Assembly (NCBI GenBank): GCA_039105265.1 | Contig: JAPFFF010000003.1 | Location: 744,001-808,000 of the forward strand | DNA: 64,000 nt | Reading direction: 5' to 3' | Source: Tritrichomonas musculus | Taxonomy: Eukaryota > Parabasalia > Tritrichomonadida > Tritrichomonadidae | Shown here: piece after piece, positions 1 through 10,391 of the stretch | Position numbering within the stretch: the stretch's first letter is position 1 | Layout of the letters: every line of letters begins with the position of its first letter | Program-made: the position numbers and the translations under genes | The notes under the pieces: generated by a model | The model's database searches: none | Told to the model about the DNA's origin: nothing | What the model saw: only the letters and a program-made list of their open reading frames with translations

Positions 1-121
1 ATTTTATCGATTCCAATAATTATATGAATTAATTAATATGGAATGTATTTGTCGAAAATCTCAAAAACATTTAAATTTGCTATTTTAAACGTCTTCTATA
101 ATGTAAACTAAATCTATAAGT

Positions 122-2896
122 ATGACAAGTAAAGCATATCAAGTTACGCCATTACAAGATATTTCGCAGTTGATTTCATCGCTATTCAATTCAGCAGGAG
201 ACAATATTGAACCTGCTAATATTCCAAATGGTATTTTGGCTGGTAAAGAAGTTTCAAATCTTATAACAAATTTTAAAGAAAGTAAAGATTGGGATGAACA
301 ACTCTCTGTTGTCCAACATACAATAGCATTTGTTAAGGGAAACGCTTGTAATTATTCTGATTTTACATCGCAACTTCCACAATTGATATCACAAATTAGT
401 GTATGTATTAAAAGTGCACGCACAACGCTTGTTAAGTATAGTTGTTTACTCATATCATTATTAGCGAAAACGTTAAAAGATCGTTTTGATAGTATTATTG
501 ATATTGTTTTTTCTTTGCTCTATCAAACATCATCTTGTGGAACCCAAATAGTTTCAATTTCATGTAAATATGCAATTTTTTCGATCGTTCACAATGTACC
601 CACAAAGAGAGTTTTATTATTGACTTTAAAGCAATCTTCGTCGAGTTCACCGCTTGAAAAAGCAATTGCATCTGAAAGTATCAAGTTTATTGTTAATGAG
701 TGGCATAGAAATTCTTTATTCCCTTACATTAAGCAGATTGAAAAATCTATTTACGATCTTTTATCTGACTCAAACAATGATGTAAAAAGCAATGCAAAAC
801 TATCAGCTGCACAGTTGATGAAGCTTTACCCAGATCGAAATTCTGTTTTATATCCTATAACTAATAGCAATGATTTTAAAGTTGATACAAACTCTTCAAA
901 AGATGATGAAGTTTTAACAAAAAAAGCGTCATCTTATGCAAAAGATTATTCAAATACTATTTCTTTTTCGTATAATATTCCTCAAAAAGAGACAAAACCG
1001 GAAAAACAAAATCAAAACATAAAATCAAACAATGAATCTAATTTAAAATCATCAATAAATAAGTCAGATTCAAACGATAAAAATTTTATTTCAAATATTC
1101 CAAGAAAAAAAAGAAGTGCTTATTTATCTTCAGATTATAAATTACCTGAGCAGAATTCATATAATGAGGCGCATACAATGACTTTTACTTTTGATCCAGA
1201 ATCATTTTCATCACAATCTTCTATTTCAGAGATACAAAAGCTAACCAATGAGGCGCAAACTATTTCTTTTTCTTTTGATCCTGTTGCAAAAGGATCATCA
1301 TTTTATTCAAAAGAAAGAAGTCAGCAGAATTCTAATTTATCAGTTCATTTCATACGTCCCAATCAAAACAATTCATATCCTGCAAATAAAGAAAGCGAAA
1401 AAGAAACAGAAGAAAAAATTATCCAAAATTCAGATAATTCTTATTTAAACAATCAATTAGATCAAACTCAAGATAAACCAAATTCATTAAATATAGATGG
1501 TGCTAATAAAGCAATGAAAAATACAGATGATTCATCTTTATCCAGTAAAGAAGATCAAAATCCTGGAACTCGAATAGAAGTTTCATCTCCAAATTATTTT
1601 TCAACCTCGCTCATTTCATTCCAGCTTAAAAAATTTGAATGTGATGCAGAAAAAGAGAACCAAGAAAAATTTTTGGATTCAATTCGAACGACTATTGCTA
1701 CAAAGCAAACAATTTTTATATCAGATAATGCAGATTCAATAAGTGCTGGCTTTTTAATGTGTCTTCAATCGCCGAATGACTCTATTCAAGTGTCTGCACT
1801 AAATTTACTTGTTGATGTGATAGATATCATTCCAAAATCGTTTGAAAGTAATCTAGATATACTGATTAAAATTATTTTGGAAAAAGCAGATAGATCAAAT
1901 CAAAAAACTTCCATGAATGCTACCACTGCATTGCGAGCTATTTCAAATCAATATCCTGCTGAAAAATTGATTTTGATTGCAGCCCAATGTCCTGAGACAG
2001 ACTCACTTCTTTCATTTATTGCAAATTTGATTAGGAATGATGAAAACTTATTAAGTAATGATCAAATAGCATCAACTATTCTACCAATTTGTTGCAAGAT
2101 ATATGAGATAACAAAAGAACAACGGTTCTCTGCCCTTTCTGTTGGTTTGTTAAACAAAGTTAGTGAAAAGAATCCCAAGATTTTTTCTATTTTCGCAAAT
2201 TCTGTTAATGATCAATGGTTTAGACTATTAAAATCATTATACCTTGATCCAGCCAGTACTTCTGTATCTTCAAGCTATAACAATAATAGTATTGGTAATA
2301 ATGAAAACAGTAGAAATGCTCCAACTCGAATCCTTTCATCAATGATGAAGTATACAAAAAAAGACGATAGTCCTGAATCGCGTTTAGATGATTTATTAAG
2401 ACAACTTAATGTTGAGAAAATCAAATTTACTATTTTGAATAATATTATAAGTTTTTTCAAAGAAACAAATGGTGAGGTTTTTGAAAGCGCTATCCCCCAA
2501 TTAGTTAATTTAATACATTCAGCATATCAAGAGCAAATTAAAGAATGTATAAAGGTTATCGCTAGTACAGAAGGTGGTGTTGCATTTTCTTCTTTTTTAG
2601 ATGCAGTTGTCGATTATATGACAGCAAACACTAATTTAAAATCAATCGATTTCCTTTGTAATGTTGTTAAATATTATAAATCAAGGGATTTGTCTCCACG
2701 AGTTCAACAGATTTTAGAAAAGGTTAAACCTTATCTTGAGGATTCATACGCTCCTGCAAGAAAATCAGCTACCTTTTTGATGGTCGAATTAAGATTATCA
2801 ATTGGTAAGGCCTTTGATGGAGAAATTAACAAACTACCTAATGTAAGCAAAAAAATGGTTTTCTTTTATTTATCAAAAAAACAAAGTAATTGTTAA
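122..2896 (+). CDS. CLASP/TOG-like HEAT-repeat protein
   Basis: The 924-residue product has helical HEAT-type repeats at both ends and a long Ser/Asn/Lys-rich linker. Residues about 30-245 resemble the N-terminal TOG domain of CLASP: a W-D-E-Q-L start, then paired helices ending in a D-V-K-S-N-A-K helix. A second helical block spans about 515-720 and a third about 770-915. The CLASP family binds tubulin and stabilises microtubules at plus ends and the cell cortex. The disordered linker (about 245-510) repeats a short motif of the form T-I/M-S/T-F-S/T-F/Y three times. The start is the first Met of a frame open to the stop. The TOG/CLASP assignment rests on pattern resemblance, and another HEAT family is possible. 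Confidence 0.6.
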   Translation: MTSKAYQVTPLQDISQLISSLFNSAGDNIEPANIPNGILAGKEVSNLITNFKESKDWDEQLSVVQHTIAFVKGNACNYSDFTSQLPQLISQISVCIKSARTTLVKYSCLLISLLAKTLKDRFDSIIDIVFSLLYQTSSCGTQIVSISCKYAIFSIVHNVPTKRVLLLTLKQSSSSSPLEKAIASESIKFIVNEWHRNSLFPYIKQIEKSIYDLLSDSNNDVKSNAKLSAAQLMKLYPDRNSVLYPITNSNDFKVDTNSSKDDEVLTKKASSYAKDYSNTISFSYNIPQKETKPEKQNQNIKSNNESNLKSSINKSDSNDKNFISNIPRKKRSAYLSSDYKLPEQNSYNEAHTMTFTFDPESFSSQSSISEIQKLTNEAQTISFSFDPVAKGSSFYSKERSQQNSNLSVHFIRPNQNNSYPANKESEKETEEKIIQNSDNSYLNNQLDQTQDKPNSLNIDGANKAMKNTDDSSLSSKEDQNPGTRIEVSSPNYFSTSLISFQLKKFECDAEKENQEKFLDSIRTTIATKQTIFISDNADSISAGFLMCLQSPNDSIQVSALNLLVDVIDIIPKSFESNLDILIKIILEKADRSNQKTSMNATTALRAISNQYPAEKLILIAAQCPETDSLLSFIANLIRNDENLLSNDQIASTILPICCKIYEITKEQRFSALSVGLLNKVSEKNPKIFSIFANSVNDQWFRLLKSLYLDPASTSVSSSYNNNSIGNNENSRNAPTRILSSMMKYTKKDDSPESRLDDLLRQLNVEKIKFTILNNIISFFKETNGEVFESAIPQLVNLIHSAYQEQIKECIKVIASTEGGVAFSSFLDAVVDYMTANTNLKSIDFLCNVVKYYKSRDLSPRVQQILEKVKPYLEDSYAPARKSATFLMVELRLSIGKAFDGEINKLPNVSKKMVFFYLSKKQSNC

Positions 2897-3324
2897 TAAA
2901 TATTTTTATTGAGGATTTAATTTTAATTTTTTTTATATTTATATTATTCTCATACATGATTAATTCTGATGTTGTGCTTTTTGTTGTCTATATTAGAAAA
3001 TCAAATTCGTCTTCCTCAAGTGCAAAGAGCACATATTTTTATTAAAATAGATATTTCAAAAAAAAAGCAAAAAAAATTTAATACATATATATAAAATAAT
3101 TTGACAATAAAACTGTTATTTATATTTTAGAAAATGAATGGAATTTATTTTAAAAAATCCAAGATAAACTTTTTTAAAAATCAAAAAATTAAATAAAATT
3201 TCCGATAATTTTACTCAAAAATAAAAAAAAAATTGAGATTTTAAATTGAAAAAAATTGAAATTAAATATCAGAAAATATTTTTCGTAATTCAAATAATAA
3301 AAAAAATCAAACTCATATTTAATC
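2897..3324. other. intergenic, AT-rich
   Basis: This 428-bp spacer lies between two plus-strand genes. It consists of poly-A and poly-T runs, and I see no gene, RNA or clear repeat in it. A TCATATTT stretch lies just upstream of the next ATG and could act as an initiator, but that is a guess. Confidence 0.6.
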
Positions 3325-5146
3325 ATGTCAAAGCAAGGAACAATTGGTCCTTATATTGTTACGCGGGTTCTCGGTGAAGGAACTACTGGGAAAGTTAAAT
3401 TGGTTCAACATAAAGATACAGGACAGCAATTTGCTATTAAAGTTATTTCAAAGTCTGCTTTTGAACAGAATAAAAGCCTTCAAACCAAAGTTCAAAGAGA
3501 AATTGCTTTAATGCGTATTGTTTCGCATCCAAATATTCTTCGTTTGATCGATGTTCTGGAAAGTCAACGTCACTTGTATATAATTTTGGAATATGCTCAG
3601 AATGGTGAATTATTTGATTATTTAATTGAAAACAAATCTCTTCCTGAAGACATTGCAATTGATTTATTCAGGCAAATGGTCCTTGCAATTGAATACCTTC
3701 ATATTCATGGAATTTGTCATCGAGACTTAAAGCCAGAAAATATATTGCTTGATTCAAATAACCGAGTTAAAATTGCTGATTTTGGATTTGCTAGATGGCT
3801 TAAAAAAGATATAGCAGATACTTCTTGTGGATCACCTCATTATGCTGCACCAGAAGTGATTAAAGGAATTCCATATGATGGCCGTAAAGCTGATATATGG
3901 AGCCTTGGCGTAACTCTATATGCTTTATTAGCTGTATGTTTTTAAGCATTGAAAATTTTAATTTTTTCTTTTTCTTCTCATTTATAACATCAAATTTAAC
4001 TTCACTTTTTCAATTCAAAAAATAATAGTGAACATTTACTATATATATATATTTACTAATGAAATCTAACTACTATCCAAAAAAAAGTGCTTGTGAGTTT
4101 GATTGTTGATGAGAGAGAAAGCCAAAAAATTAGTAATTTTCAACGCTTTATTTAGAATTTTTAAATCTAATATACAGGGATATTTACCTTTTGATGATCC
4201 ATCAGTTCGAACAGTATTGCATAAAGTTAAACGAGGTGTTTTTCAAATGCCTCCTTTTCCTTCCGATATCAAAGATCTGATATCACAAATGATGAAAGTC
4301 GATCCAAAGATGCGCGCTACAATTGCTGATATCAAATCCCACCCTGCTTTTCGTTCAGGTTTATCAATGATATACATTTTACCATCACCAATTCCATTAT
4401 TTTCAGATTCACATTCACTCGACCCATCACAGATTTCACCTGAAATAATTCGTATTTTACAGCAAATTGGATTCAGTGATGAAGAAGAATTAAAAAATGA
4501 ACTTCAATCAACATCAAATACAATGGCAAAAGTCTTTGTTTCAATGCTTACTCCACAAATTAATCTTGAACAACTTCCATGGGATAAATCGTCATGTGGT
4601 AGTGTTGCAAGTCCTTGTTTAACTCCGTTTAATTCAAATTCTTTTATGGTTTCATCAGGAAATAAAGTATTCAATTTTGATTTTGATGGAAATATTACTT
4701 CAACCAATGTTAAAAATGAGCAACTTGGAAGGAAAAATTCTTCTAATGCCATTGAAATGAGTTATTCGATTGCAAGAAGGCCAAGTTGGGTTGTCGATGG
4801 AACTGATCAAGATATTTCAGCATTAAATGAAGTAGCATTTACTTTCAATAATGTTCCCATATGGGATTTGATGTGTAGAGCAGAGGAAACAGCAGGAGAT
4901 CTTGGAATGCAGTGGTTTCATCCTGATCCTGTGACTATGTATTTGAGAACGCCTGATTCCTCTTTTTATTCTAATTTAACGGCTAATTTTATTGATAAAA
5001 GTGAAAATGAAGTTAATAGTGAAGTTGCAAATTCTCACATAATTGACAATGAAATAATACTTCACATTCAGTTGAATAAGGGAACATATGAGCAATTAAA
5101 AGATTTCTCTGAGAAACTTCATCAAAATATTATTGGAATTCTCTAA
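3325..5146 (+). CDS. BRSK/SNF1-like CAMK Ser/Thr kinase (two exons)
   Basis: Exon 1 (3325-3933, 203 codons) and exon 2 (4178-5146) join in phase 0 to give a protein of about 525 residues. Kinase motifs are complete: Gly-loop GEGTTGKV (17-24), Lys39 in FAIK, HRDLKPEN (132-139), DFG (152-154), an activation loop ending in APE (175-177), and DIWSLGVTLYALLA joining to GYLPFDDP across the splice. The stretch KVKRGVFQMP after it closely resembles BRSK/SAD kinases. A UBA-like helix region (EIIRILQQIGFSDEEEL) follows the catalytic domain, as in AMPK-related kinases. The C-terminal end may be a KA1-like fold. Likely a cytoplasmic kinase of polarity or energy signalling. Without splicing the protein would stop at LLAVCF and lose the C-lobe. 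Confidence 0.88.
3934..4177 (+). other. spliceosomal intron (244 nt)
   Basis: The intron starts GTATGT at 3934 and ends TCTAATATACAG at 4166-4177. Known Trichomonas introns start GTATGT and end in a fused branch site plus 3' splice site of the form CTAACACACAG. Removing it rejoins kinase subdomain IX in frame, turning LLA-stop into LLA-GYLPFDDP. The intron contains in-frame stops and has the base composition of intergenic DNA. Confidence 0.85.
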
Positions 5147-5401
5147 TTTAACCATGATATTTAATTTGTTTTTATAAATTGCTAAATTTTTTTTTTTTTT
5201 TTTCGGAGGTTTTAAAAATTACGTTCTGTTCAAACTTTTTCAATAAAATAGACCAAGAAAAAAAAAACAATTACGTTTTACATTTACGTCTACGTGAAAA
5301 TAATTGGAATACGACTTTTTTAGAAAAAGTTAATAAAAAGTTGCCTTTGAAAAATAAAAATATTGATCTTTAAATATAAATATTTTATCCTTTCAAATTT
5401 G

Positions 5402-5476
5402 AGAGCAATAGCTTAGAGGTTAAATTAATCTGAGGCCAAAGTATTGAGTTCGAAACTAAACCTCTTTGCTTTTTTT
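5402..5476 (+). ncRNA. tRNA-like or Pol III-type candidate
   Basis: A TAGCTTAGAGG segment (5409-5419) resembles a Pol III A box and GAGTTCGAAAC (5446-5456) a B box. A run of seven T follows at 5470-5476. Seven bases at 5402-5408 (AGAGCAA) can pair with 5466-5472, and GAGGTT (5416-5421) with AACCTC (5459-5464). The folding does not make a normal cloverleaf, so this may be a tRNA-derived repeat or chance. Confidence 0.2.
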
Positions 5477-5590
5477 ATTTTTATAAAAATTATGAAATTT
5501 AGTTTCCTTTCGACAATTTTTCATTTTCATACGTCTTTTCATTGAATTTTATAAAATTACAATTACGTCCGAAAGGTCATTTTTTTAAAA

Positions 5591-6932
5591 TAATCTGACC
5601 TAATTGCAAAGGTGTGGAAACTTTTTTCTCTCTTACACTTTCATTTATAACTTTTATATTATATATAAATTCCCATAAAAATCATAAACATAAAAAAATA
5701 ATATAATATTTGCTGAAAGAAAATCAAGATATAATCACATATTTTAATTGAAAGGTTTATGTTATTTATTTTTCATATAACATATCAATATTATGCTTTT
5801 ATCATCATTCAAAAAAGGTTGTAAATGAATAATTTTTATATTTTATTTAGCTTTTCTGTGTATAATATTGAAATATTTGATTCAATATCTAAAACATTTG
5901 AAGTTTGGGATATATCTTTTGGGAATTATTTAATATTGATCATGAGGTGTCTTTAAAGAATAACTTTTTTTTGCAATTTATGGAACTTTTAAGAATATTA
6001 TATAGATATTACAATGTATCTTATGCTTTAAAGTTTGGAGCTCTAGAGATATTAAATCGCAGATCTTACTTAATTGATCTTTTCATTCAAAAAATTAGTA
6101 AATATACGTAAAACACTTTTTTATATATCCCTACTTTATCTGGTGTTAGTTTATGGTTTCCATTAAAATGATTATATGTACATTTATCTAAGTATATTTT
6201 TTATTCTTTGCTATTTAATTATTTTCGAACATATTCTATACTTTTTTCACAAAATTGCAATTTCATTTAATTTTAAATCATATATTTATATTTTGTTCTT
6301 TTTTAAAAATAAACTTTTTGAATGTCTTAAGTCTTATACGTTATTTTTTCAAACAACTTTTTGAAGGTCTGAAGTATTATACGTTATTTTGGATCAACTT
6401 TTTGAAGGTCTGAAGTATTATACGTTAATTTATTTCGTAAACTTTTTGAATAATTTTGAGAGGAATTTCATATCTCTTTACCTAGCCAGACAATTGATAT
6501 TTTAAGTGGTGCTAATCGAAAATATGGACCATTATGAAATATATATTTTGATTTTTTATAATTCTGTAAGAGAATTTCAAAGAAATTTGAAATTTTGTTA
6601 AATTTTGAACATATTTTTTTATTATCTAACTTTATAGCGGTCCATTTTTTGTAATTTTAACTTAAAATATAGGACAATACATTTCATACCTTTTGAGCTT
6701 ATATTGTCCCGTAACAATTACTGCATATTTAGAAAATTAGTAATTTTGATCATTTTTGATATCTCCTTACCAGTAAATTTAATCTGGCCCAAATCATGTC
6801 TACCATAATTAATTCAAATATTAATCATGTTACAATGAATTTTATCCGAATATATGAAATATTCACGATTTTTTCTCTCAAAAAAAATTCAATACTTCAG
6901 AGTTTCCACACCTTTCTAATTGCTTCAGATTA
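5591..6932. mobile_element. non-autonomous TIR element, about 1.34 kb
   Basis: The ends are inverted copies of each other. The left end at 5592-5622 and the reverse complement of 6933-6903 match at about 26 of 31 positions, sharing an AAAGGTGTGGAAACT core and an AATCTGA end. A TA dinucleotide lies at each edge (5591-5592, 6931-6932), which would fit the TA target duplication of Tc1/mariner-type elements. The interior is AT-rich with no transposase-like frame; it also holds a 41-43-bp tandem repeat. It is probably a deletion derivative or MITE-like copy. Confidence 0.55.
6312..6448. repeat. tandem repeat, about 41-43 bp unit
   Basis: Copies begin with AACTTTTTGAA at 6312, 6355, 6396 and 6439. 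The shared unit continues through GGTCTGAAGTATTATACGTT. The array has about three units and lies inside the TIR element. Confidence 0.7.
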
Positions 6933-7377
6933 AAATCTTACACCTATCGGCATTCAGTAAAAATATAAAAAAAACTTAATACCACATCTTTGAAAAAAGT
7001 TTGTTTTTATTTTCAACAAAAATTGAATAGAAATTCATTTCAATTTTGAAAAATTTTTTTAATGATATCCCAGATTCTAATGAAAATAAATGATATATTT
7101 TATAACAAAACATTATTATAATATGATTCTCTTTATTGTATATTAGTTTTAAAGAACGTTCTTCCTGGCCTTCTGAAAGGTCCAACTATACGAGAATCGA
7201 TCTAGCCTTTCGGTGGTTTTGTAAAATACGGCTATTTGGTCGTTCATTGAATAGTTTATTTAACATAAAAAATGCAACTTTTTGAATACTTTATATAAAA
7301 AAATCTTCAAGTATGGCATACGGCCGAAAGGGATAGAATCGATCTATCATACCATACTATTTTAAAACATATTTCAA
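6933..7377. other. intergenic, no gene recognised
   Basis: AT-rich sequence. Near 7190-7215 and 7320-7355 two segments containing ATCGAT and CCTTTCGG are imperfect inverted copies of each other. The short open frame on the minus strand has no recognisable family pattern. Confidence 0.4.
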
Positions 7378-8110
7378 ATTATAATGAAGATATTTTAATT
7401 GAAGAATTAACTAGTTTTTTTGATGATCATACCTTATTTAATAAGCATATGGTGCTAGAAATTCTTTAACATGGACAGTCATTTACAATTCTTTACAAAA
7501 TTAAAAATGTTTTATGATATAAAAATCAAAAAGATAATTTTCTACTACCAATATATTTTAAATGCATTGGTTGTGGCATTTCAATCAATTAAAAACTAAT
7601 TAAACTCTTTGAAGTTTTGGACTGCGATGATTCCACAAGATTATTGTTAATCCATTTTGCATCATTTGGAGGTAATAATGAAATAGTACAACATTTATAT
7701 TATTAAAAAATGAAAATTTTGGTATTTGATAATAATTTTCGAAAACGACTTCTTCAAGCTTGTAAATCTGGTAACTTAAGTATTGTTCTGTATTATTTGA
7801 TTGAAATAGTATCTAAAAGGGAAATCTAAAATTTTCTTGAGATCCTTTTATTTTATTGGGCTTAGAATTTAATATCTCTGCATATTGCTTGTAAATAGTC
7901 TCAAAGAGATATTGTAGTTTTTTCCTGTCAGACAAATATTTATTTGGCAGTAACTCAAGTTAATTAAAATTGTGAAGGTATATCTCCTTTGATTTTGGCA
8001 TGCGAAAGTAAATCGATCGAATGCGTTCTTAGTTTAATTACGGCAACTGAAATATTTAATTTCGACAAATGTCTAATTGAAGAATTATTTATTATTTCAA
8101 TTATCAGATG
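7378..8110 (+). pseudogene. decayed ankyrin-repeat gene
   Basis: Translating the plus strand gives ankyrin-like pieces broken by several stops and frame changes. Examples are IHFASFGGNNEIVQHLY (from about 7640), KRLLQACKSGNLSIVLYYLI (from about 7740) and GISPLILACESKSIECVLSL (from about 7976). The pattern of an N-terminal acidic part followed by A/G-N-x-x-I-V repeats fits the trichomonad DUF3447 ankyrin family. No intact frame longer than a few dozen codons remains, so this is an old copy. Confidence 0.7.
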
Positions 8111-9034
8111 ATAGTAAAGTTCAATTTCATAAACAAAAGGATTCAAATTCTTCAAGCCAAAACCCATATGACAATCCCATAATGATATCCTCTAATAAAG
8201 TTAAAAAAAATAGGCAAAATCGTTTATATTAATATGAAATGGTTTTCAAATAATTTCATAACAAGGTTCATATATGACATTAGCAAAATTTTGGTAAATA
8301 ATGAAGCTCTATTGTAGCAGATAATGAAGAACTAATTTTAATAACAACGTAATTTGTTAGTGAATTAAAAAATAAATGAAGTAGCTTTTTGAAAGGAGTA
8401 GCAAAAACTAGAGGTATATCCAAACAAACAACTCCACATAGATATATATAAATATTCTTTTAAATCCAAATACCAAATCGTTTAGTTATGTTAATAGAAT
8501 ACGATCCAAATAATGTTAAATTATGAAGCTGATACACAGATCATACTCACCACACGCACATTATATTTTTGGATAATAATCGCCAATGATGAGATGCATT
8601 TTAAATACAGAAACTAATAAATAATAACTTTAACAATTTCTTTAACAACTATAGTTGAACTTAATGCATTTAAGAATACAGTTACGACAACATTAACCAA
8701 CACCAACTTTAACCACTTTTAAAGTCTTTTTGTCAGATTTTCCTTCAAAACTAACATTTTCTTCAAAACAAACATAACAATTCATTCTGCCAATTTCAAA
8801 TTGGCCCTTTTAACGTATATTTGACTTTTAAAAGTGCAAAAAGGGCGGATTTGAAAGGCGCTGACTGTATATAAAAACTAGCCTTAAGATACTTACTTAA
8901 AGGATAAGAACGAATAAATTTAAAAACATCAATTTTTATAAAATTTTTACGTACATAAACAAATATAATAGAACGATTGGAATTAGTCTCTCGCTTTTCT
9001 ATTCAAATCAACAATACATTAAAAATCATTGTTA
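8111..9034. other. gene-free stretch with short repeats
   Basis: No coding pattern was recognised. It contains the dispersed repeat at 8365-8402 and, near 8800-8850, short self-complementary pieces (GCCAATTTCAAATTGGC and GCCCTTTT with AAAAGGGC). It ends at the 3' side of the Sel1 gene. Confidence 0.4.
8365..8402 (+). repeat. dispersed repeat, half copy of the 30.0-kb hairpin
   Basis: These 38 bases match the reverse complement of 30011-30048 at 37 positions. The shared core is AATGAAGTAGCTTTTTGAAA. Here only one arm of the hairpin is present. Confidence 0.75.
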
Positions 9035-10105
9035 TCATTCATCCGAATTAGCAACATCTTGGTTGGAATCTGGAAGTTTAAGATTATCTGGAATTTCATC
9101 ATCATAAGGAAATGCTAACTTGAACTGTGGATTATTAATAATTTGTAAAACATTGCTAAAGTGTTCGTCTATTACTTGAAAATAATCCCTTATTTCATTG
9201 TCTGATATAGGATGAGAAGGATTAGAATCAGGTTTAGGGATTACTATACCTTTTCTTTTAAATCTGTTTAACAAGCAGGTATAATAATGCCCTGCTTTAG
9301 GATGACCATTTTCAGCAGCCATTTTTAAATAATTAATTGCTTCTCTTTCGTTAGGATCTACTCCATAACCTTTTTCAAGCTTAATAGCATAACCATACAT
9401 TGCTCTGACATTTCCACCATCAGCTGCCATTTTATAATAATGAGCTGATTCTTCTTTATTTTCAGCAACTCCAATACCTTTATTTAATTTGAATCCGTAA
9501 TTAAACATTGCGCTATTGTGACCTCTTTCAGCTGCCATTTTGAAGTATTGGGTTGCTTTTATTTTATCAGGTTTTACACCTATACCTCTATTTAGTCTAT
9601 TTCCATAATTATACATTGATCTAACATGACCTCTATCCGCAGCGATCTTGTAGTAACGGGTTGCTTCTTCCTTATTGACTTCTGTTCCCAAACCTTTGCT
9701 TAACATATTTGCATAATTAAACATTGCGGTTGGGTGATCTTTTTCAGCAGCCATCTTATAATAACGCACTGACTCTTTCAAGTTAACATCAACACCATCG
9801 CCTTTTTCTAATTTACGTGCATAAAGAAACATTGACTCTATATGACCTTTGTCAGCAGCCATTTTATAATAATGACATGCCTCCTGCTTATTAACATCAA
9901 CTCCATCACCATTTTCCAAAATACGACCAAAAATATACATTGAATCTTTATCACCTTTATCAGCAGCCATTTTATAATATCGAGAAGCTTCTTCCTTATT
10001 AGTTTCACCACCAGTTCCATCATGTAGTATATTAGCGTATTGAAACATCGATTTTATATCTCCACTATCAGCAGCCTTTTTGTAAAAGTTAGCTCCTTTT
10101 TTCAT
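9035..10105 (-). CDS. Sel1-repeat protein without kinase domain
   Basis: The 356-residue protein is almost entirely Sel1-like repeats: seven full 35-36-residue units plus one partial, each of the form YYKMAADKGH..SMFxYAxxLExGxGVDVNKxEA. These helical-pair solenoids act as scaffolds for protein complexes. About 60 residues at the C-terminus are not repeats and end in an acidic tail. Repeats begin within ten residues of the Met, with no signal peptide and no kinase domain, unlike the two kinase-Sel1 genes at 30 and 59 kb. It may be a scaffold gene or a copy that has lost its N-terminal domain. It is transcribed divergently from the membrane-protein gene at 10392. Confidence 0.85.
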   Translation of the reverse strand: MKKGANFYKKAADSGDIKSMFQYANILHDGTGGETNKEEASRYYKMAADKGDKDSMYIFGRILENGDGVDVNKQEACHYYKMAADKGHIESMFLYARKLEKGDGVDVNLKESVRYYKMAAEKDHPTAMFNYANMLSKGLGTEVNKEEATRYYKIAADRGHVRSMYNYGNRLNRGIGVKPDKIKATQYFKMAAERGHNSAMFNYGFKLNKGIGVAENKEESAHYYKMAADGGNVRAMYGYAIKLEKGYGVDPNEREAINYLKMAAENGHPKAGHYYTCLLNRFKRKGIVIPKPDSNPSHPISDNEIRDYFQVIDEHFSNVLQIINNPQFKLAFPYDDEIPDNLKLPDSNQDVANSDE

Positions 10106-10391
10106 TTTTTTAAAAAAACGTAACTCTTTGGCGGTTTCTGAAAATTTTCACCTTTAATTGAAAATTATTTCAAAAAGTTATATCACAAATTTCATAAAAG
10201 AACGTTTTATGAAATTAAAATTCATGTTATAAATATAAATTAATTTTCTATTATAACTTTTAATGAAAAAATAATCTGGAATATTTTGAAATTGAGAAGT
10301 TTCACAATTTATTGACAAAAAATTTTATATTTTTCTGTCATAATTCAAAAAGTTGAATAGAATAGTATAAAAAAGATTATAAATAAGAAAA
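10106..10391. promoter_or_regulatory. divergent promoter region
   Basis: This 286-bp spacer separates two divergent genes. It holds two copies of TTCAAAAAGTT (10170-10180 and 10344-10354), 64 and 37 bases from the two start codons. The same word occurs upstream of the genes at 16798 and 61922. A promoter role is inferred only from position. Confidence 0.3.
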
